This document shows, piece by piece, positions 1 through 12,484 of a DNA stretch of 64,000 bases; within the stretch, counting starts at the first letter, position 1, and the number at the start of each line of letters is the position of its first letter. Where the stretch lies: assembly GCA_001949185.1 (NCBI GenBank), contig BDGG01000005.1, positions 1,911,249 through 1,975,248 of the forward strand. Direction: 5' to 3'. The notes below the pieces were generated by a model. The model did no database searches, was not told where the DNA came from, and saw only the letters and a program-made list of their open reading frames with translations. The position numbers and the translations under genes were made by a program. This DNA is from Ramazzottius varieornatus. Taxonomy: Eukaryota > Tardigrada > Eutardigrada > Parachela > Ramazzottiidae.

Positions 1-391
1 CATGCAGCAAAATATAATTCTCATTGGCCGATTCGTAAATAATCTCCAGCTGCAGTATTACGCCCATTTTGAACGGCTAATTTTGTCGTACATTGTAGTT
101 GTTCGAAACTTCCAGTAGACATTAAAAAAATAACGCTTAAGAAGCTGAGATAACAACCTCGACGATGCTAGAACAGTGAAACAGAACCAAAAATCATACT
201 GTACTAATCTTCAACGTTCGTTTCTGTCATATGATCTATAGTACGAGGAACCAGGATCTTGGACGAAGTAAAAGAGTCCGAAAGTCGCACACGAGAAATC
301 AGAGCTGTAAAAAACGGAACATTTCGAAAGTCACACTTTAAAGTGGTTTACGCTGCAGCTGAAAGCTTGTTGAGGCCCAGAGTTGGGTCCG
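1..391. other. 3' flank of helicase gene, no gene seen
   Basis: AT-rich sequence downstream of the minus-strand helicase stop at 392-394. Only short uninterrupted frames are present, with no recognisable protein or RNA gene. It probably contains the helicase 3' untranslated region. Confidence 0.5.
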
Positions 392-3300
392 CTATTGAGC
401 TGGCTTCAGTACATGGTCCTTCACAAGTCTACTCATTTTATAGCTGCTCGGTACAGCCACCACGTTCTTGCCGAGATTCGGCTGGTTGAAGAAATTCTTC
501 CAGATTGAATGAGCCTACGAAACATGTACATCTCCAGCATCCCACCCGCCACGTCATCCCACATACAAAACTCACTTGCAGGGTGCTCCGATGTCCTACA
601 ATGAAGACACTGTGTTGAGCTCTGGTCAGCGCCACGTTCAGTCTCTTGCGGTCTTTCAAGAACCCAATGCCACCGCGGCCTGCACGAACACAGGATATGA
701 TGATTACTTTGTTCTCTTGTCCTTGAAATCCATCAACCGTGCTGACTCGAACATTACCCCTGCAGATATTAATACCTTCTTCAAATTCAATGGCGTGGTA
801 CACGATCTCATAGCCTTACTCAATCAGGCAGAATTCTGGTTGCAAATTAGCGAGAACAAAGTAGACACCGCACTTACAAATGGCAGGCTCTGAGGTAATC
901 CACCAGCCGGGATCTTTGTGCCTCGTACCCGGTAATAACAGCGTAATTCTGCTGGGAACCTTCATGCGTCATACATTCGGCTAAAAACTGTCCAATAAAC
1001 TTCACTTCGTTATCGTTGAATTTGGATGTCCTACACAGTACACACAAAAGCAAAGGCAAAGGCAAAGTCACGCATGAAGGGCGCGATACACTTTTTCAGT
1101 AGCCGTACTCACCCATCCTGAGCCTCTCTCGATTCGACCAAGTTGAAGAATTTTAGCGGCAGTAGCTTCCACTTTTTCGAATTCTCGATAACTTTTCTGT
1201 CGAAGAAGAACATGCAAAGGACTCTAACGACTATCAACCACGCTTATTAGGATAACGCTACGATCTTACGGTCCAGTTTTCAAAGCTCCTCGATAAAACT
1301 CAGCCGAAGGGAATGCGCAAATGAGCGGGTGCATACGATACTGGACATCCAGCATCGGCAGCATCCTCGAAATATCATTTTCGAAGTGCATGCCGATACG
1401 CTCCAGCCACGAGCGCGCGTAGTCCACCCGGTCATTCTCCCCGTCAAGAACCGTAGCCGACAGCTGGTTCTGATCTCCGATCAAAATTAACTTCTTGACG
1501 CGCAAGATGGTCACCGGGATCAGCGTGTCCAACTGTAATGCTTGACCAGCCTGGAAACGAGCAAAATGAGGATGAGAAGTCGTGTGTTGTCAAATTGTCT
1601 ACCTCGTCAACTATGACCACGTCGAATTTGATGAGCTGGTGAATTTTCGTAACACGATACGAGGCACAGGAGTTCAACGTGGAGAGGAAAATATTTCCCC
1701 TCACATTCTCATTTAAGACAGCTGGATATCCGCACCACTTGAGAAAGTTTGGCATGCGCTCCTCGACAGAGTACTTTTTCATGTCGATGCTGATCTTCTC
1801 GCCAAAGCCCAGCCGGACTAGATCATACGTCGGGCTAACCTACGAACGAGACACAGTCTGTAAAGCTTGTACCAAATAACAGCACAATAATAAAAGAGAC
1901 TGACATCCACGAACACGGGCATGGGTTCCGCAACGGCAGTTTCATCCCCGAAGAAGAAGTCGAATAATTTCCGAAAGACGCTAGCTTCTGCCTTTTTCCG
2001 TAGGTGCCGCGCAATCCTGTCTGCTTCTCTTTTTTCCCAGGCACGGAAAGTTTCTATACGCTTCTGTTCTCTCCGTACGTCCAAGGCATCTTGCAACGCC
2101 GCAATGCGACAACCCACAGAGTCGACGGCTGCGTTGGACGGAGCAGCAATGAGGATCTTGATACCGGGCTTGGCTTTGACGAGCAGCTTCACCAGGGTCG
2201 CTATGGTCGCTGACTTTCCAGTCCCCGGAGGACCCTGAAGCCCCAAGATGATTTTTCTGTCTTCCGCAATCACGGAGTAGGCAAAATCTTTCACTATACG
2301 CTTCTGTGTTTCATTGACGTTAACCTGAAAATAAGTTTTATATACTTTAGCAAGACCATCGGCACAACCTTTCATTTTCAGCCTCCTTGCAGTCGCTAAT
2401 TTGCGGCTGCTACTTACGAGCATTTTGTCGTGTCGGTCACCAAACTGATGCTTGCTACTTCGGTAGGAACTGGCTGGAAGAGAGAGGAAAGCCTCCATCA
2501 GAGGCGCTTCACGAGTATCCATATCCCAAGACGCATAGTGATGACGATATAGGTAGGACTGTGAAGGTTGCGGCAGGAACATTGACAGAGCCCAACACTG
2601 CCGATACACCGACATGAACGGTGTCAGCTGTGCTATGCGACCTGTATCGCCCGGTGATGGAGAACGCGGACTCCCGTCGGGCAGCCATAAATCCAGACAT
2701 TTTTGACCTGAAGAATAATGTGCAACCGTGGAGTTCGATATTCACTGAGCGACGCCGTGGAGCAGAGATTTATTCGCTTGCGCACTGCGCACCTCTGTTG
2801 CCTTCGGTTCGTTGACGGACTTCCTTGTGTACAAATCCCAGCTGGATCTTTGCGTTTCGCACTGGACCAGTCGTGACAAGAACAAGCACGACGTTCCACT
2901 GTGCATCGTCGTGTTGAGCCGCACGGCCTGAAAAACTGTTTTTAGAAGGAGGTATTAGGAAGGTTGATACGGAACTCGAGCAGCGCAAAAAATCCGAGTA
3001 GCGCAAGACTTTGGCCCCTCTCATTCCTTACTCTAATCGGCTGAGGTTGAGACCCGCTACGCGATCCAGCCGATTAGCGTAACGTCTCCGGAAGGTTTTG
3101 CAAAACCTCCATCAGTTTTCGTAATTAATGACTTTTTGGTAAGATGCGATGTCAAATCACGAAGTTTCCAGTTCTGATACAGCAACGGAAAAAGTGATTT
3201 CGAGTTCCGACTGCTTAAAGCTCAAGTGCATCTTGATACGAAAAGCAGCAGTTAAAGGCAAAGTAAAATCCAGAAAGTGACAAAAGCCACAGTTAGAGAC

Positions 3301-4373
3301 ACAGTTCTTATTGTGGCAAAAGTCACAGTTGAAGTTGCAGTCTCATCGAATTTTCGAAAGCCAGTTACACCCACAGTCGAACTGAGATTTTCGTTGTTTT
3401 CTAGGCTGGCAAAGTCGCAGTCAAGCGTGCAGTCGGTGCAACAGTTTGACGAATAACTAATAACCGACGTTAAACCCTGAAAGATGCAGTTAGAGGGGCA
3501 GTTGGCACCGCGGTGGAACGTCTTGAAAGCAAATCTGAGGTTTTGAAAAAGTTGTGGGAAGAACTACCCACAGAAAAGCTTAGTTGGAACGTTACTCGGA
3601 TTTCTTACGCACTCGAGTAACGGCCCATATGCCTTACTCGGGAATAAAGCACCGAGCACATTAGTGGGTTCAGTCGGTTCGGCTCCGCCCACGTGCTCCC
3701 TTCCAATTGGCTCATCCTACGCTAATCCGATTTTTTGCTCTGCTCGAGCGCCGTATCAACCCTCTGGATTTAGTGCTGGCTAAAATATGCTAAAATTGGA
3801 TACGATACCGGTATACCGTATCGTTGCCAGCACTATCTGGATTGCTACAACTATTGTTACTCCAACAATTAACGATACGAGCTCGTAGCTTCTTAGACAG
3901 TATCGGCTACAAGGTTGGCAAAGACCAATCTCTCACCGGTCAAGTTTAGCCGAATTCTCCGCATTCCCCGACCAGAACAAGCAACGAACTCTTGATTAGT
4001 GAATGAGGCAACCTGAAATTCATACCAGATCGCCCTCTCGGGGATATGACGCAAAGCGGCATTTCGTACCTGTAAGACACCAGTATGAACAGCGGTTGCT
4101 CACTAGACTGCGTGAAGTAATGAGTACGAGTATCAATAGACACACCGAACGAAACGCTTCTCGGACCAGACAAGGCTCGGTATGCTCAACGAACTCGTCC
4201 TTGCTGGAAAACGTCACTGGAGGCTTCGAAGATTTAGACGGCAGTGTCTGCATGAACTGTTCGAACGGTTCCGATGCCTTGCTCCTGTAATCGCTGAAGG
4301 ATTTCTGAAGAACTAGAGTCACAATCGTCGAAGCGAAGTACTGCAAAGAAGTTTCGGAGATATCCATCTTCAG
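392..4373 (-). CDS. Sen1/senataxin-like superfamily 1 helicase
   Basis: This is a spliced gene for a UPF1/Sen1-type RNA/DNA helicase. Likely exons, 5' to 3': 4373-4146, 4069-3937, 2473-2418, 2324-1905, 1839-1603, 1550-1270, 1030-878, about 808-576, and 514-392 (stop). Visible motifs in order are Q-motif NETQKRIV, Walker A GPPGTGKS, APSNAAVD, DEAD-like VVIVDEAGQ, GDQNQL, QYRMHP, VSTVDGFQGQE and LNVALTRAQ. Phases agree across the 1.46 kb intron 2474-3936, which supports joining the N-terminal exons to the helicase core. The upstream part (contains FSSKDEFVEHTEP) resembles the region before the helicase core in Sen1-family proteins. Further 5' exons probably lie at 4390-4890 but could not be phased. 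The junction between 878 and about 808 does not keep frame with any site I found. Sen1 relatives resolve RNA:DNA hybrids, so a nuclear role is inferred. Confidence 0.85.
2961..3763. mobile_element. non-autonomous TIR DNA transposon in helicase intron
   Basis: The first 42 bases (2961-3002, starting AGGTTGATACGG) are repeated in inverted orientation at 3721-3762 with about six mismatches. The roughly 800-base interior has no long reading frame. It contains degenerate purine-rich repeats (3230-3440, units like GTGGCAAAAGTCACAG) and an internal stem TAATCGGCTG/CAGCCGATTA at about 3035-3080. The element lies inside the helicase intron 2474-3936. No transposase is seen, so it would depend on one elsewhere. 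Confidence 0.6.
3771..3836. repeat. small foldback hairpin
   Basis: TAGTGCTGGC and GCCAGCACTA flank a near-palindrome ATACGATACCGGTATACCGT. Together they could fold into a long hairpin immediately beside the TIR element. This may be an independent small MITE. Confidence 0.45.
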
Positions 4374-5600
4374 CTGAAAGACAACTGAGACAGATCAACG
4401 TTAACGCCGTTATTCCTGTAATCCAGATCCCAAATTCTTTGTGGCCCATTCGACACTGCGCTTCATCGTGGCTGTTTCAGGCATGTTGTACGCACGTACC
4501 TCTGATAGCCTGGCAGTTTTCCAAATCCCACTTGCCAGTTTCCACAACGAGGAATTAGAAAGGCGCGGTTCGTTCGTGGAACAAGTCTTTGGTGTCCGGG
4601 GTGCCTCTCTCGCAAAAGCTGGAAGATAGTCAATCACGATTCACGATTCTGGGACTGTAAAGATGGGACCGGGCCTGTTCAAGCCACACTTCCGACAAAA
4701 CTTATGGCGCTTTCCTGAATTAATTGTGCCTGACCAGCACTTGTAATACGCATTGACAGCAATCGATATTCTGTTTGGGTGAGGTCTATTTTGCTGATAC
4801 TGCGTTTGCAAAGCATGAAGCACTACATGTCCCCCATCTTCAATACAGTCCACTCGCTCGATATGTGTCACCGAATTTGGCAGTTTCAAAACTGAAAGAT
4901 CAGGAACATTAACGAGACTGCTCGCCTTGCTGCAGCTCGGTCAGACGCATGCTGTTTGATTACTTGATTCCATCGGTCGAAGCATGCTGTTATGTATATG
5001 TTATGTAATTTTGAATGGTGGCTTGGCATGCGGTCTGATGAATGTATGGCGGGCCCAGAATTGAAGCCGTCAAATTAGGTAACACATCTCGAGCGAGTGG
5101 ACTGTATCGCTGTATCGTAAATTCGCAGGGCGGCACTTTAACGGGTACTGTCACCGCCGAGGGAGACTAAAAAGGAAGAAAACGGGAACTGGGATGATGG
5201 CAGCGCGTATCCCAAGTTCCCAAGCCGAATTACTCCTTGTGACAAGCTTATCTCCACTAATGTTGTACTTTGCCCTTCACTGGGCAAAGTTCTGCAGAGG
5301 GGTTCAAACACAAACTGACGAACAAAACCAGATCCGCAACGACAGCTCGTGCCCAAAAATCCCATGTTAGACCACCTGAAGTAGTTTGACATGGGGCATC
5401 AAGTCGCATGCAAGGTTGTATTACTAAGCTCTGCGAGCATTACGTAATAGCCTCACGCTGTATCGGCGGCAACAAAACCAAATAGAAAAGTCAATTTTTC
5501 CCTACCTGGTTACGTCATCATACTTGTACTCCACTTTAAAATTGACTTAATCGACGGATCATACTTTTGCCATACTCGCTGTCTTTCCCAGCAAATATAT
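4374..5600. other. probable unresolved 5' exons of helicase, then intergenic
   Basis: On the minus strand, 4390-4640 and 4641-4890 contain plausible coding stretches. One ends NGPQRIWDLDYRNNG and would join in phase to the exon at 4373. Another has two CxxC-like cysteines in the segment FCRKCGLNRPG. Splice junctions between them could not be made consistent. From about 4900 to 5600 no gene is recognised. Confidence 0.35.
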
Positions 5601-8600
5601 TGCATTGGTCGCGACTAACTGTGCGCAGTTACTACTCAAACCATTTTCGTTGAGCACAGGTTTTACATGGATGTTTTCTTACAGAGCAGGTAAGTATGGG
5701 GGATTCCTCGGGGGATGTTCAGCTGAAGCTGGTGTCGTCGCAGAAGCTGAACAAGAAGGAGCCAGATGTAGCCGTTGCGGGAAGGGGTGCAACAACGAGC
5801 ATGGTGTCAAGATCCATCAAGCCAAAGACAAGAACTGCGATCAACCCGGACCAAAGACACCCAGTGAAAGAACAGCGATGTGGGAAGTGCAGTGGATACT
5901 CCAAGAAGGGCGGCATTAGTATCCACGAAAGAACATGTAATCCAGCGGAAGTGATGAGAAGGAAGACCAACGCCATGAGGCAGACCGAAACAACAGCGCC
6001 TACACCTCCACCTCCAGTCATGCCAGGGTTACCTCCTAGTCAGCCAACAGCGGAGTCCATAACAGCAGCGTTGAGAGAGAAGTGGACTGTGAAATTCCAG
6101 GACTTCTGTAAGGAACTGTCGGTGGAAGAATTTACCCAGTTTAAAGATATGCTGCAAGCATTCATACAAGATATCAACGAGAAGACACCAAAGCCGCCTA
6201 GGCGATCAATCAAGCATCCAAACGTGTCCTGCCACCAACAGAGGAAGACAGCAGGCTTCCAGTCACGGAAAGCCACGCACGGATCAAGTAACCCCCAACG
6301 GAAAGATGATAGATCGGCGGAAGCAAGCAGAAAGAACCACCAATGGAAAAGAGCACAGTACATGTTCGAGAACAAGCGAAAGAAATTGGTTGGTAAGATC
6401 GTGGAAACAAAAGATAACAGAAGATGCCCAAAGAAGAAGTGGAGGAACATTCCACCAGCCTCCTAAGTCAGCCCAACGAGAAGATCAGACCAGAGTACGA
6501 AGTACCAGGTAGTGACCTGACTGAAGGGCTGAACAAAGACTACGGTCACCTGAAAGCGGTGACAACAGCACTGAACAGCCTGCGAATAGACGGCAGCAGG
6601 CCCGGATAAAGTCAGTGTGAAGATGCTGGGAGATGTGGACAAACATGGAGAGATAATGGCGAGTTTGACGTCAGCAGGTTGTATCAACGAGGAGTCCTCT
6701 GTCGTGTTGCAGAGCGCAAGAACAGTATTGCTTCCCAAGAAAAAAGATCCAACGAAGATGACGAACTGGCGAGGAATCAGCATCTGCTCGGCCATCCGCA
6801 GATGCATCAGTAAAGCCCTGTGCCACAGGCTGAACACGTACGTGGATCTTTCCGAACACCAGAATGGCTTCAGACGGTTACCTGGGTTGCTGGAGAATGT
6901 GGCGAGACTGCAAGGAATCCTGACAGCAAGTGTAGATGAAGAAAGAGGATCAGTTGTGGCATTCCTGGACATTAACTTAGCAAAGCCTTCGACAACGTGG
7001 GGCACGAACATTTGGAAAAGACCATCAGTTCCCTCGCCATTCGAGAGAATCTTTGCAGGGTGATCGGGGAGATGTACAGCGGGCTGACAGCAAGGGTGGA
7101 AGTCGGAGGGGAGGTGACTGAGGCGGTCCCGGTTAGGAGGGGCGTTCTCCAGGGGGATCCCCTATCACCCCTGCTCTTTAACTTGTCGATTAATTTTCTT
7201 CTGGACCAGCTTAATGGTTTTGAGCTGAAGAATGCCTTAGGAGTTAACGTCAACAACGTCTTAGCTGTGTCCGCTTTTGCTTTTGCAGATGACCTGGTGA
7301 TCGTGGGGAAGAACAGAGCGGCGCTGGCGTTACTGGTGAGGATAGCGATTGACGGGTTGGACAGCATTGGGTTGGTGGTGAACGCGAAGCAGTCGACAGT
7401 TATGGATGTCATCTACGAGAGCGGTGAGCGGGTTGTGGATGGCCGCGAGTTGGACATCGGTGGGAGTGTGACAATGCCTGCCCTAACGAAGGAAGAGACG
7501 GTGGTCTATCTGGGAGTAAAGTACAGATTCAGCCTGGGGTTTGACTTGAAGCAAGAACTGGAGGAGTTTGGAGCAAAGCTGCAGAAGTTGTTCGCCTTCA
7601 ACTGCCTTCGTCTTCCTTCCAACGCGCCTACAGGCTTCCTCTTCGCATCAAGAGCCAGTGGGGGACTTGCCATGCCAAAGCCCACGGAAGAGTATGTCAT
7701 TCAACAGATCAACTCCGCCGTCCTGCTGAATAACTCCACGGACGAGTACGTAAAAGAGTTCCGGAAGCCAAGTCAAGAAATCGACCGAATAGTGGCCAAT
7801 CTGGATATCAAGGTGGAGGTGACGGAGAGAGATATGGTCGAGCCTTGAGTGTTGGGTTTGAAGTTGCGTGCCGAATATCGGGAAGAAGCGTTCAAAGATT
7901 GGAGTAAGCAGACCATTCACGGGAGTGGGGCAGAAACCTTTTCACAGACTGCTGAATCCAATCAATGGATCCTAACCCGTCCAGCAGCACCTCCAGTCCA
8001 CGCCCACCTCGACATGATCCGATCAAGAATCAACTGGTTGCCTGTCGAGGCCGTGCCCGGATGTACCACTGATACTGACCACAGATGCCGCCAATGTCGA
8101 AAACACCGAGAAGATGCGCCACTAGAACGCTCTCGCACATCTGGGGCCAGTGTGAAGAGGTGAAGGACATGAGTAGCTTCCGACACGACGAGGTGGTGAA
8201 AGTCATCGCGAGAGAGTTACGGAAGGAAGACAAGTGGGAAGTGACAATTGAAGAAAGAACGGCAGAAGGTCTGAAGCCAGACCTGATCGTGAGAATGAAA
8301 GACAAGACGAAGGCATGGATAATCGACCCTACGATCCGGATGGGAACCACGGCTGATGATACTCGAATCCACAACGAAGAGAAGGAAAGGAAGTATAGCA
8401 GAACAGGCGACGAATTACGGGCGGAAGGCTTTCAAGCGGTGTTTGTTCATGATCTGTGGTTTGGCGCACGTGGTGTGATTTCCAAGGTTGGCTTATCGTT
8501 GTTACGTTCTCTTGGTATCAATCAATCGACTGTAGAAGAGATTGTGTGTTTGCTCTTGAAATTGTCTCATTCCATGTACTGTACAGAACGTTCATGAAGT

Positions 8601-8700
8601 CTTAAATTTTCTTGCTACCGAGTCGAAAGGCTACCACCTACACGGTGGCGGTTCTTTTTCAATAAAGGTTTCCTCTTCAGCGCGAAAACAATGTGCAAAT
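5600..8700 (+). pseudogene. decayed non-LTR retrotransposon with REL endonuclease (R2/NeSL-like)
   Basis: This is a degenerate single-ORF element. Parts in order: a CCHC-type zinc finger (CSRCGKGCNNEHGVKIH, about 5770-5840); a second finger in another frame (CGKCSGYSKKGGISIH, about 5877-5935); a proline/basic linker; a reverse transcriptase (about 6720-7420) with RGVLQGDPLSPLLFN and the catalytic FAFADDLVIVG; and a C-terminal region with a CCHC-like segment and KPDLIVRMKDKTKAWIIDP, which fits a PD-(D/E)XK restriction-like endonuclease. The coding capacity is spread over at least five frames (breaks near 5850, 6430-6610, 7000, 7846 and 8090), so it is dead. An AATAAA follows at about 8661. R2-like elements usually target rDNA, but no rDNA is visible here. 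The clade cannot be fixed without a tree. Confidence 0.8.
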
Positions 8701-8934
8701 GTGGCAAGCTTTGACGTGTAAGATTGTTCTGGGATATTTTAGGATTTCGACTTACTATCGAGCTTCCAACTATGATCCAGCATCCGTGAGCACAAGTTAC
8801 GACTTACGACTTACGAGATCTTCTTCCGGCAGGCCGAAGTGAGTCGACTCCTCGGAACAGGATCAAACAAGGAAGGACTGCTGCCCGTCACCTGACACTG
8901 GTTGCGTTCATGCGCTGTGAAAGGTGGTGTCAGC

Positions 8935-11900
8935 ATGGATGCTAAAGTAGAAGCACACGTGCTCAAGTGTACCCAATGGACGAAGCTGCCACCGGAAATA
9001 CGCTCTCACTTCGGGAACAACGAGAAGGAATACTACAAAGGTGTCTTGGGAATCAGTGTGCAGCATCAGCTCCGATGGGAAGGGAACCTCGGTAAGCCAC
9101 CCGTCTGCACACCAAACAAGTGGTTGCTCTTCTCGCTGTGGTGGGTATCTTCTTGCGTGGCTATAATTTTGCATCGCGTTTCTGCTTCTAGTCAAGCAGT
9201 TTACCAAAGATAAAGAAGGGTACTACGTCAAGATTATACAGTACAGTCGGGAACATCTGATGCTGTTCCCCTACCATTTGTCCAAGTATATCATTCGCGA
9301 GATGCGCATTACTCCATTCCAATACTATATCCAAATGGTTCAAGTAAAAACTTATTCCGTGCTCCACACTGGATTTGCTTTTAGCAGTCTGCTTCTTGCA
9401 GCATCTGTTCGAGACGGAGCAGTCCTACGATCAACTTCCGAACTTCACAGCGGCGGACTGTCTTCGCGTCTTGGGTATCGATCGCAATCAGTACATCGAG
9501 AAGATGAACCAGTCCCGATCAAAGTCAAAGAGTTTATTCCGTCGCCGTTCGGCCGTCGAAGTTATGCCAACAACCCCGGTGGATGACTCTACGATCGAGC
9601 CATGGTGGATTGTGCAGCCTGGATGCATCCTGCAGGACGACATAAAGACCATGCCAGCTGAAGAGAAGACTATGATCGATTTGCTCTTGCAAAGCGGACC
9701 TCAAAAAGCTGGGAACCTCAATATCGAGACGCTGAAGAAGATTTACGTCAAAGGTACGTCCATCCCTCGAGTAAAAGATGAATACGCTTTACGGATCAGA
9801 CAAGCTCACCCTATGTGTTTTCCGTGTAGGACTGGCTTATGTCGACGTCCCGATCGATGACAACGATTACATTTCCGTCCCGCCTTTGGAACGATTCGTC
9901 ATGAACCGTGTTTCAGGAGATTACCTAGAGACCTTGCTGTATAAAGTCTTCATTTCCATCGACGAATACACTCCGGTCATTGAGGTGAGAATAGAAATGT
10001 TGCAAGCCTCGCTTGGCGTCTGTTGGAAGGTCGGGAACACGTGGACTAGTTTGGCATATACCAGCGTACACAGCTGTCGTAGTGGGTAGTACGGCTCTGT
10101 GTATGTAGGTGGTTGAGAATTGGTTCGTTTACTCGCTTATCAGCTACGGGGTTTGAACCATGGAGCAGAAGGGTACTGTTTTACTCTTAACTCCGTCCTC
10201 GACTTACTAACCTCTGGGTATTTCAGCTGGCTAACATCCTGGAAATCGAGCTGGAGGATGTCAAGAATGCCATCAGCATATTTTGCAGATTAGGTTTTGC
10301 CAAAGTGAAGGGCTCGGAAATGGATCTTCTGGAGATGCATCCATCCTGGAACTTCTTCGCCCCACCTGGTACACCAAGCTCAAAGTCCGACGATGATGCA
10401 ATGTCGCTTGCTGAGACCATCAACACGACTGACATGGAGGCCAGCCTGAAAGATTCCTTCGAAGACTTCATTGATACTCCGAAGTCACAAATCACTTCCA
10501 AGCTCGACGACGATGTCCTGCTGGAAGTAGTGACACCTGGAACGGGACCAGCTAACAAGCGCATCGGCTTCCTCTTCGATTCTACACTAACTGCTTTCCT
10601 CATGATGGGAAACTTAACACCGGTAACCTCTCGAATAGATTCCAACTAGAGTGCATTTTCGGTCTGGAAGGGCGACAATAGGTTGTAGTCATCTTTCACC
10701 CATCTGCATACTTGCATGTGCTTGAATTTACTAGGTTCAGTGTATGCAGGCGTATGTTGACTGGCGGTTTTTTATTTGTCCGTGTTTGATGGGCCATATT
10801 GGAGCGAGCTTGGTCTTTTCAGGGCTTGAAAACGCATGCCGTGACGATGTTCGAGGTGGGAAAGCTGACAGACGAAAGCTTGGTTCAGTTCTTGGGTGAA
10901 CTGGACAAGGTCGTACCGGAAGACGAGATTCAGGGTGAAGCGAGACGGTACTTCGACCATGCCATCAACCTACGCAAGCTCATCCACTTCTTCCGACACA
11001 ATCCAGCGTTGAAGCTGACCGCGAACCCTCTGCTGCCAGATAATTCGGGTTTAGGTGTCGACCTGCTGCGGTGCGAAAGTCTTCGGGGTTTGGACAGAGC
11101 CACCTTGAACCGCGTCCTTCTGAAGAATTACGCGTAAGTTACCTGCAGATTCTTCTTCGTTGTTTCTTATCGGTGACCGCTTGGTATATTACTTTGCTGG
11201 TTGTTTTTAGATTGCTGGTTTCAATGGCGCCGATGAGCAACGAATCGAGACCGGTCTGTCCGCTGAATCCGCCGCACATCGGCTGTCCCGTCCCGGAAGC
11301 CCATTCCACTTGGTTCAAATTGTACATCTACTCGTTGACCAAGTCACATCCTCCGTCGATCCTGTACCGTCGTGGAGACGTTGTCAATACTCTCCCACGC
11401 CTGTTCATGGTAACGCCAAGTTCGTTTATTACAGTACTTCTTACTTTTGCTGAAGGAAGAAAATAACCTCGGATTTGATTGGCGAGCGTCCAAATCGCAG
11501 GCATGACTCTTTAGCTTGCTTTCTCTTTAGAAACACGACTACCTTCTCCTAACTCCATGGGGCCACGACTCTACAGTCATTCCATCCGGTATCGCTCTCA
11601 GTCTTCTCCATGACGCCCTCAAGCACCATCCAGTTCTCCTCCAAGCTCTCGGTGACGCTCACGAAGCTGACGTCGTGCACGTTCCCTTCCCTGCTTCCCA
11701 GTCGACGGAGAACCTTCCGTATTCCAGCTTTGAATCACACAAGACTGTCAAAGTCTTGTTTGATGAACTGCAGCTGAACCACACCTGCGGCTACATAACT
11801 TTACTCAATATGGGTTCGAAGCTCAACGTGGGTCGTCGCAACAGTACGATGGACGTCGACAGTATCAGCAGCGCCGAAAGCTCTACCAGTCTGCACGCAT

Positions 11901-12484
11901 ATGGACAGCGAAAGATGGATAGAGAAGAAGACTGGGTCTTACTGGATGTCACGTATGGAATTCCTGTCTTCTCGGAAGCGCTTGGTGATGAAGTGTCGAA
12001 GAGAATCGTCGAACGGGAAATCTTCGCTCCGGAAAAGTACGTACGCAAAACAAGATGAAGCTCGGCAGGTCCGTTTCTACAAGTGGCGCACGTTACGAGC
12101 TAGTAACATAGCAAATGCGCGTCACGTCGGAAATAGTCTTGTCGAGTTCTTTTGCCGAGCTCCCATTCAAGGCTAATCAAAATGACGAATGGATTTATCG
12201 GGGAATCTTGTTGTCTCTTGATAGTTTGGAGAAATTGGAGAACGAAAACAGGAAGACGGGCTTGGCTGTTCTTGAATTCATCATGCAACATCAAGTATAA
12301 TGTGGAACTCCGGCAGAACGATAGATGTCTCGTGGTTTGGCCTAAGGATTGTTGTTATTTTCAGGACCAACAGCTTCAGATTTCGTCCACTTCAGGCGCG
12401 CCATTCCTAGAGAAGAACGGTAAAGAATACATAGCTTTACCTACACGTACTCTCAAAGTAGAAGCTCTTGGTCACGTGAGATGA
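8935..12484 (+). CDS. FAM91A1: FAM91 family protein (Golgi/vesicle tethering)
   Basis: The gene is complete in ten exons: 8935-9091, 9192-9343, 9402-9753, 9830-9984, 10227-10622, 10823-11133, 11211-11409, 11531-12040, 12172-12294 and 12365-12484. It encodes 824 residues, close to the usual length of about 838. The start ATG gives a FAM91 N-terminus ([12 protein letters not shown]). Diagnostic stretches are SLPNF-like [78 protein letters not shown] and WGHD. In human cells FAM91A1 binds TBC1D23 and WDR11 and helps capture endosome-derived vesicles at the trans-Golgi; the same role is inferred here. A family B repeat lies in intron 4 and a family A repeat fills intron 8. Similarity is continuous along the whole protein. 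Confidence 0.95.
10048..10110. repeat. family B foldback, copy 1 (FAM91 intron 4)
   Basis: Degenerate ends ACCAGCGTACACA and TGTGTATGTAGGTGG. Confidence 0.5.
12057..12166 (+). repeat. family A foldback, copy 1 (FAM91 intron 8)
   Basis: Ends AGCTCGGCAGG... and ...TTTTGCCGAGCTCCCA, with inner arms AAGTGGCGCAC and GTCACGTCGG. It occupies about 110 of the 131 bases of intron 12041-12171. Confidence 0.75.

Noticed and set aside
6040-6450. Minus-strand open frame rich in Phe and Leu (looks membrane-like)
   Set aside because: It is the antisense of the retrotransposon linker; the sense strand carries the zinc fingers and RT.
10148-10165. GGGTTTGAACC resembling a tRNA T-arm
   Set aside because: No acceptor stem, D-arm or anticodon arm could be built around it.
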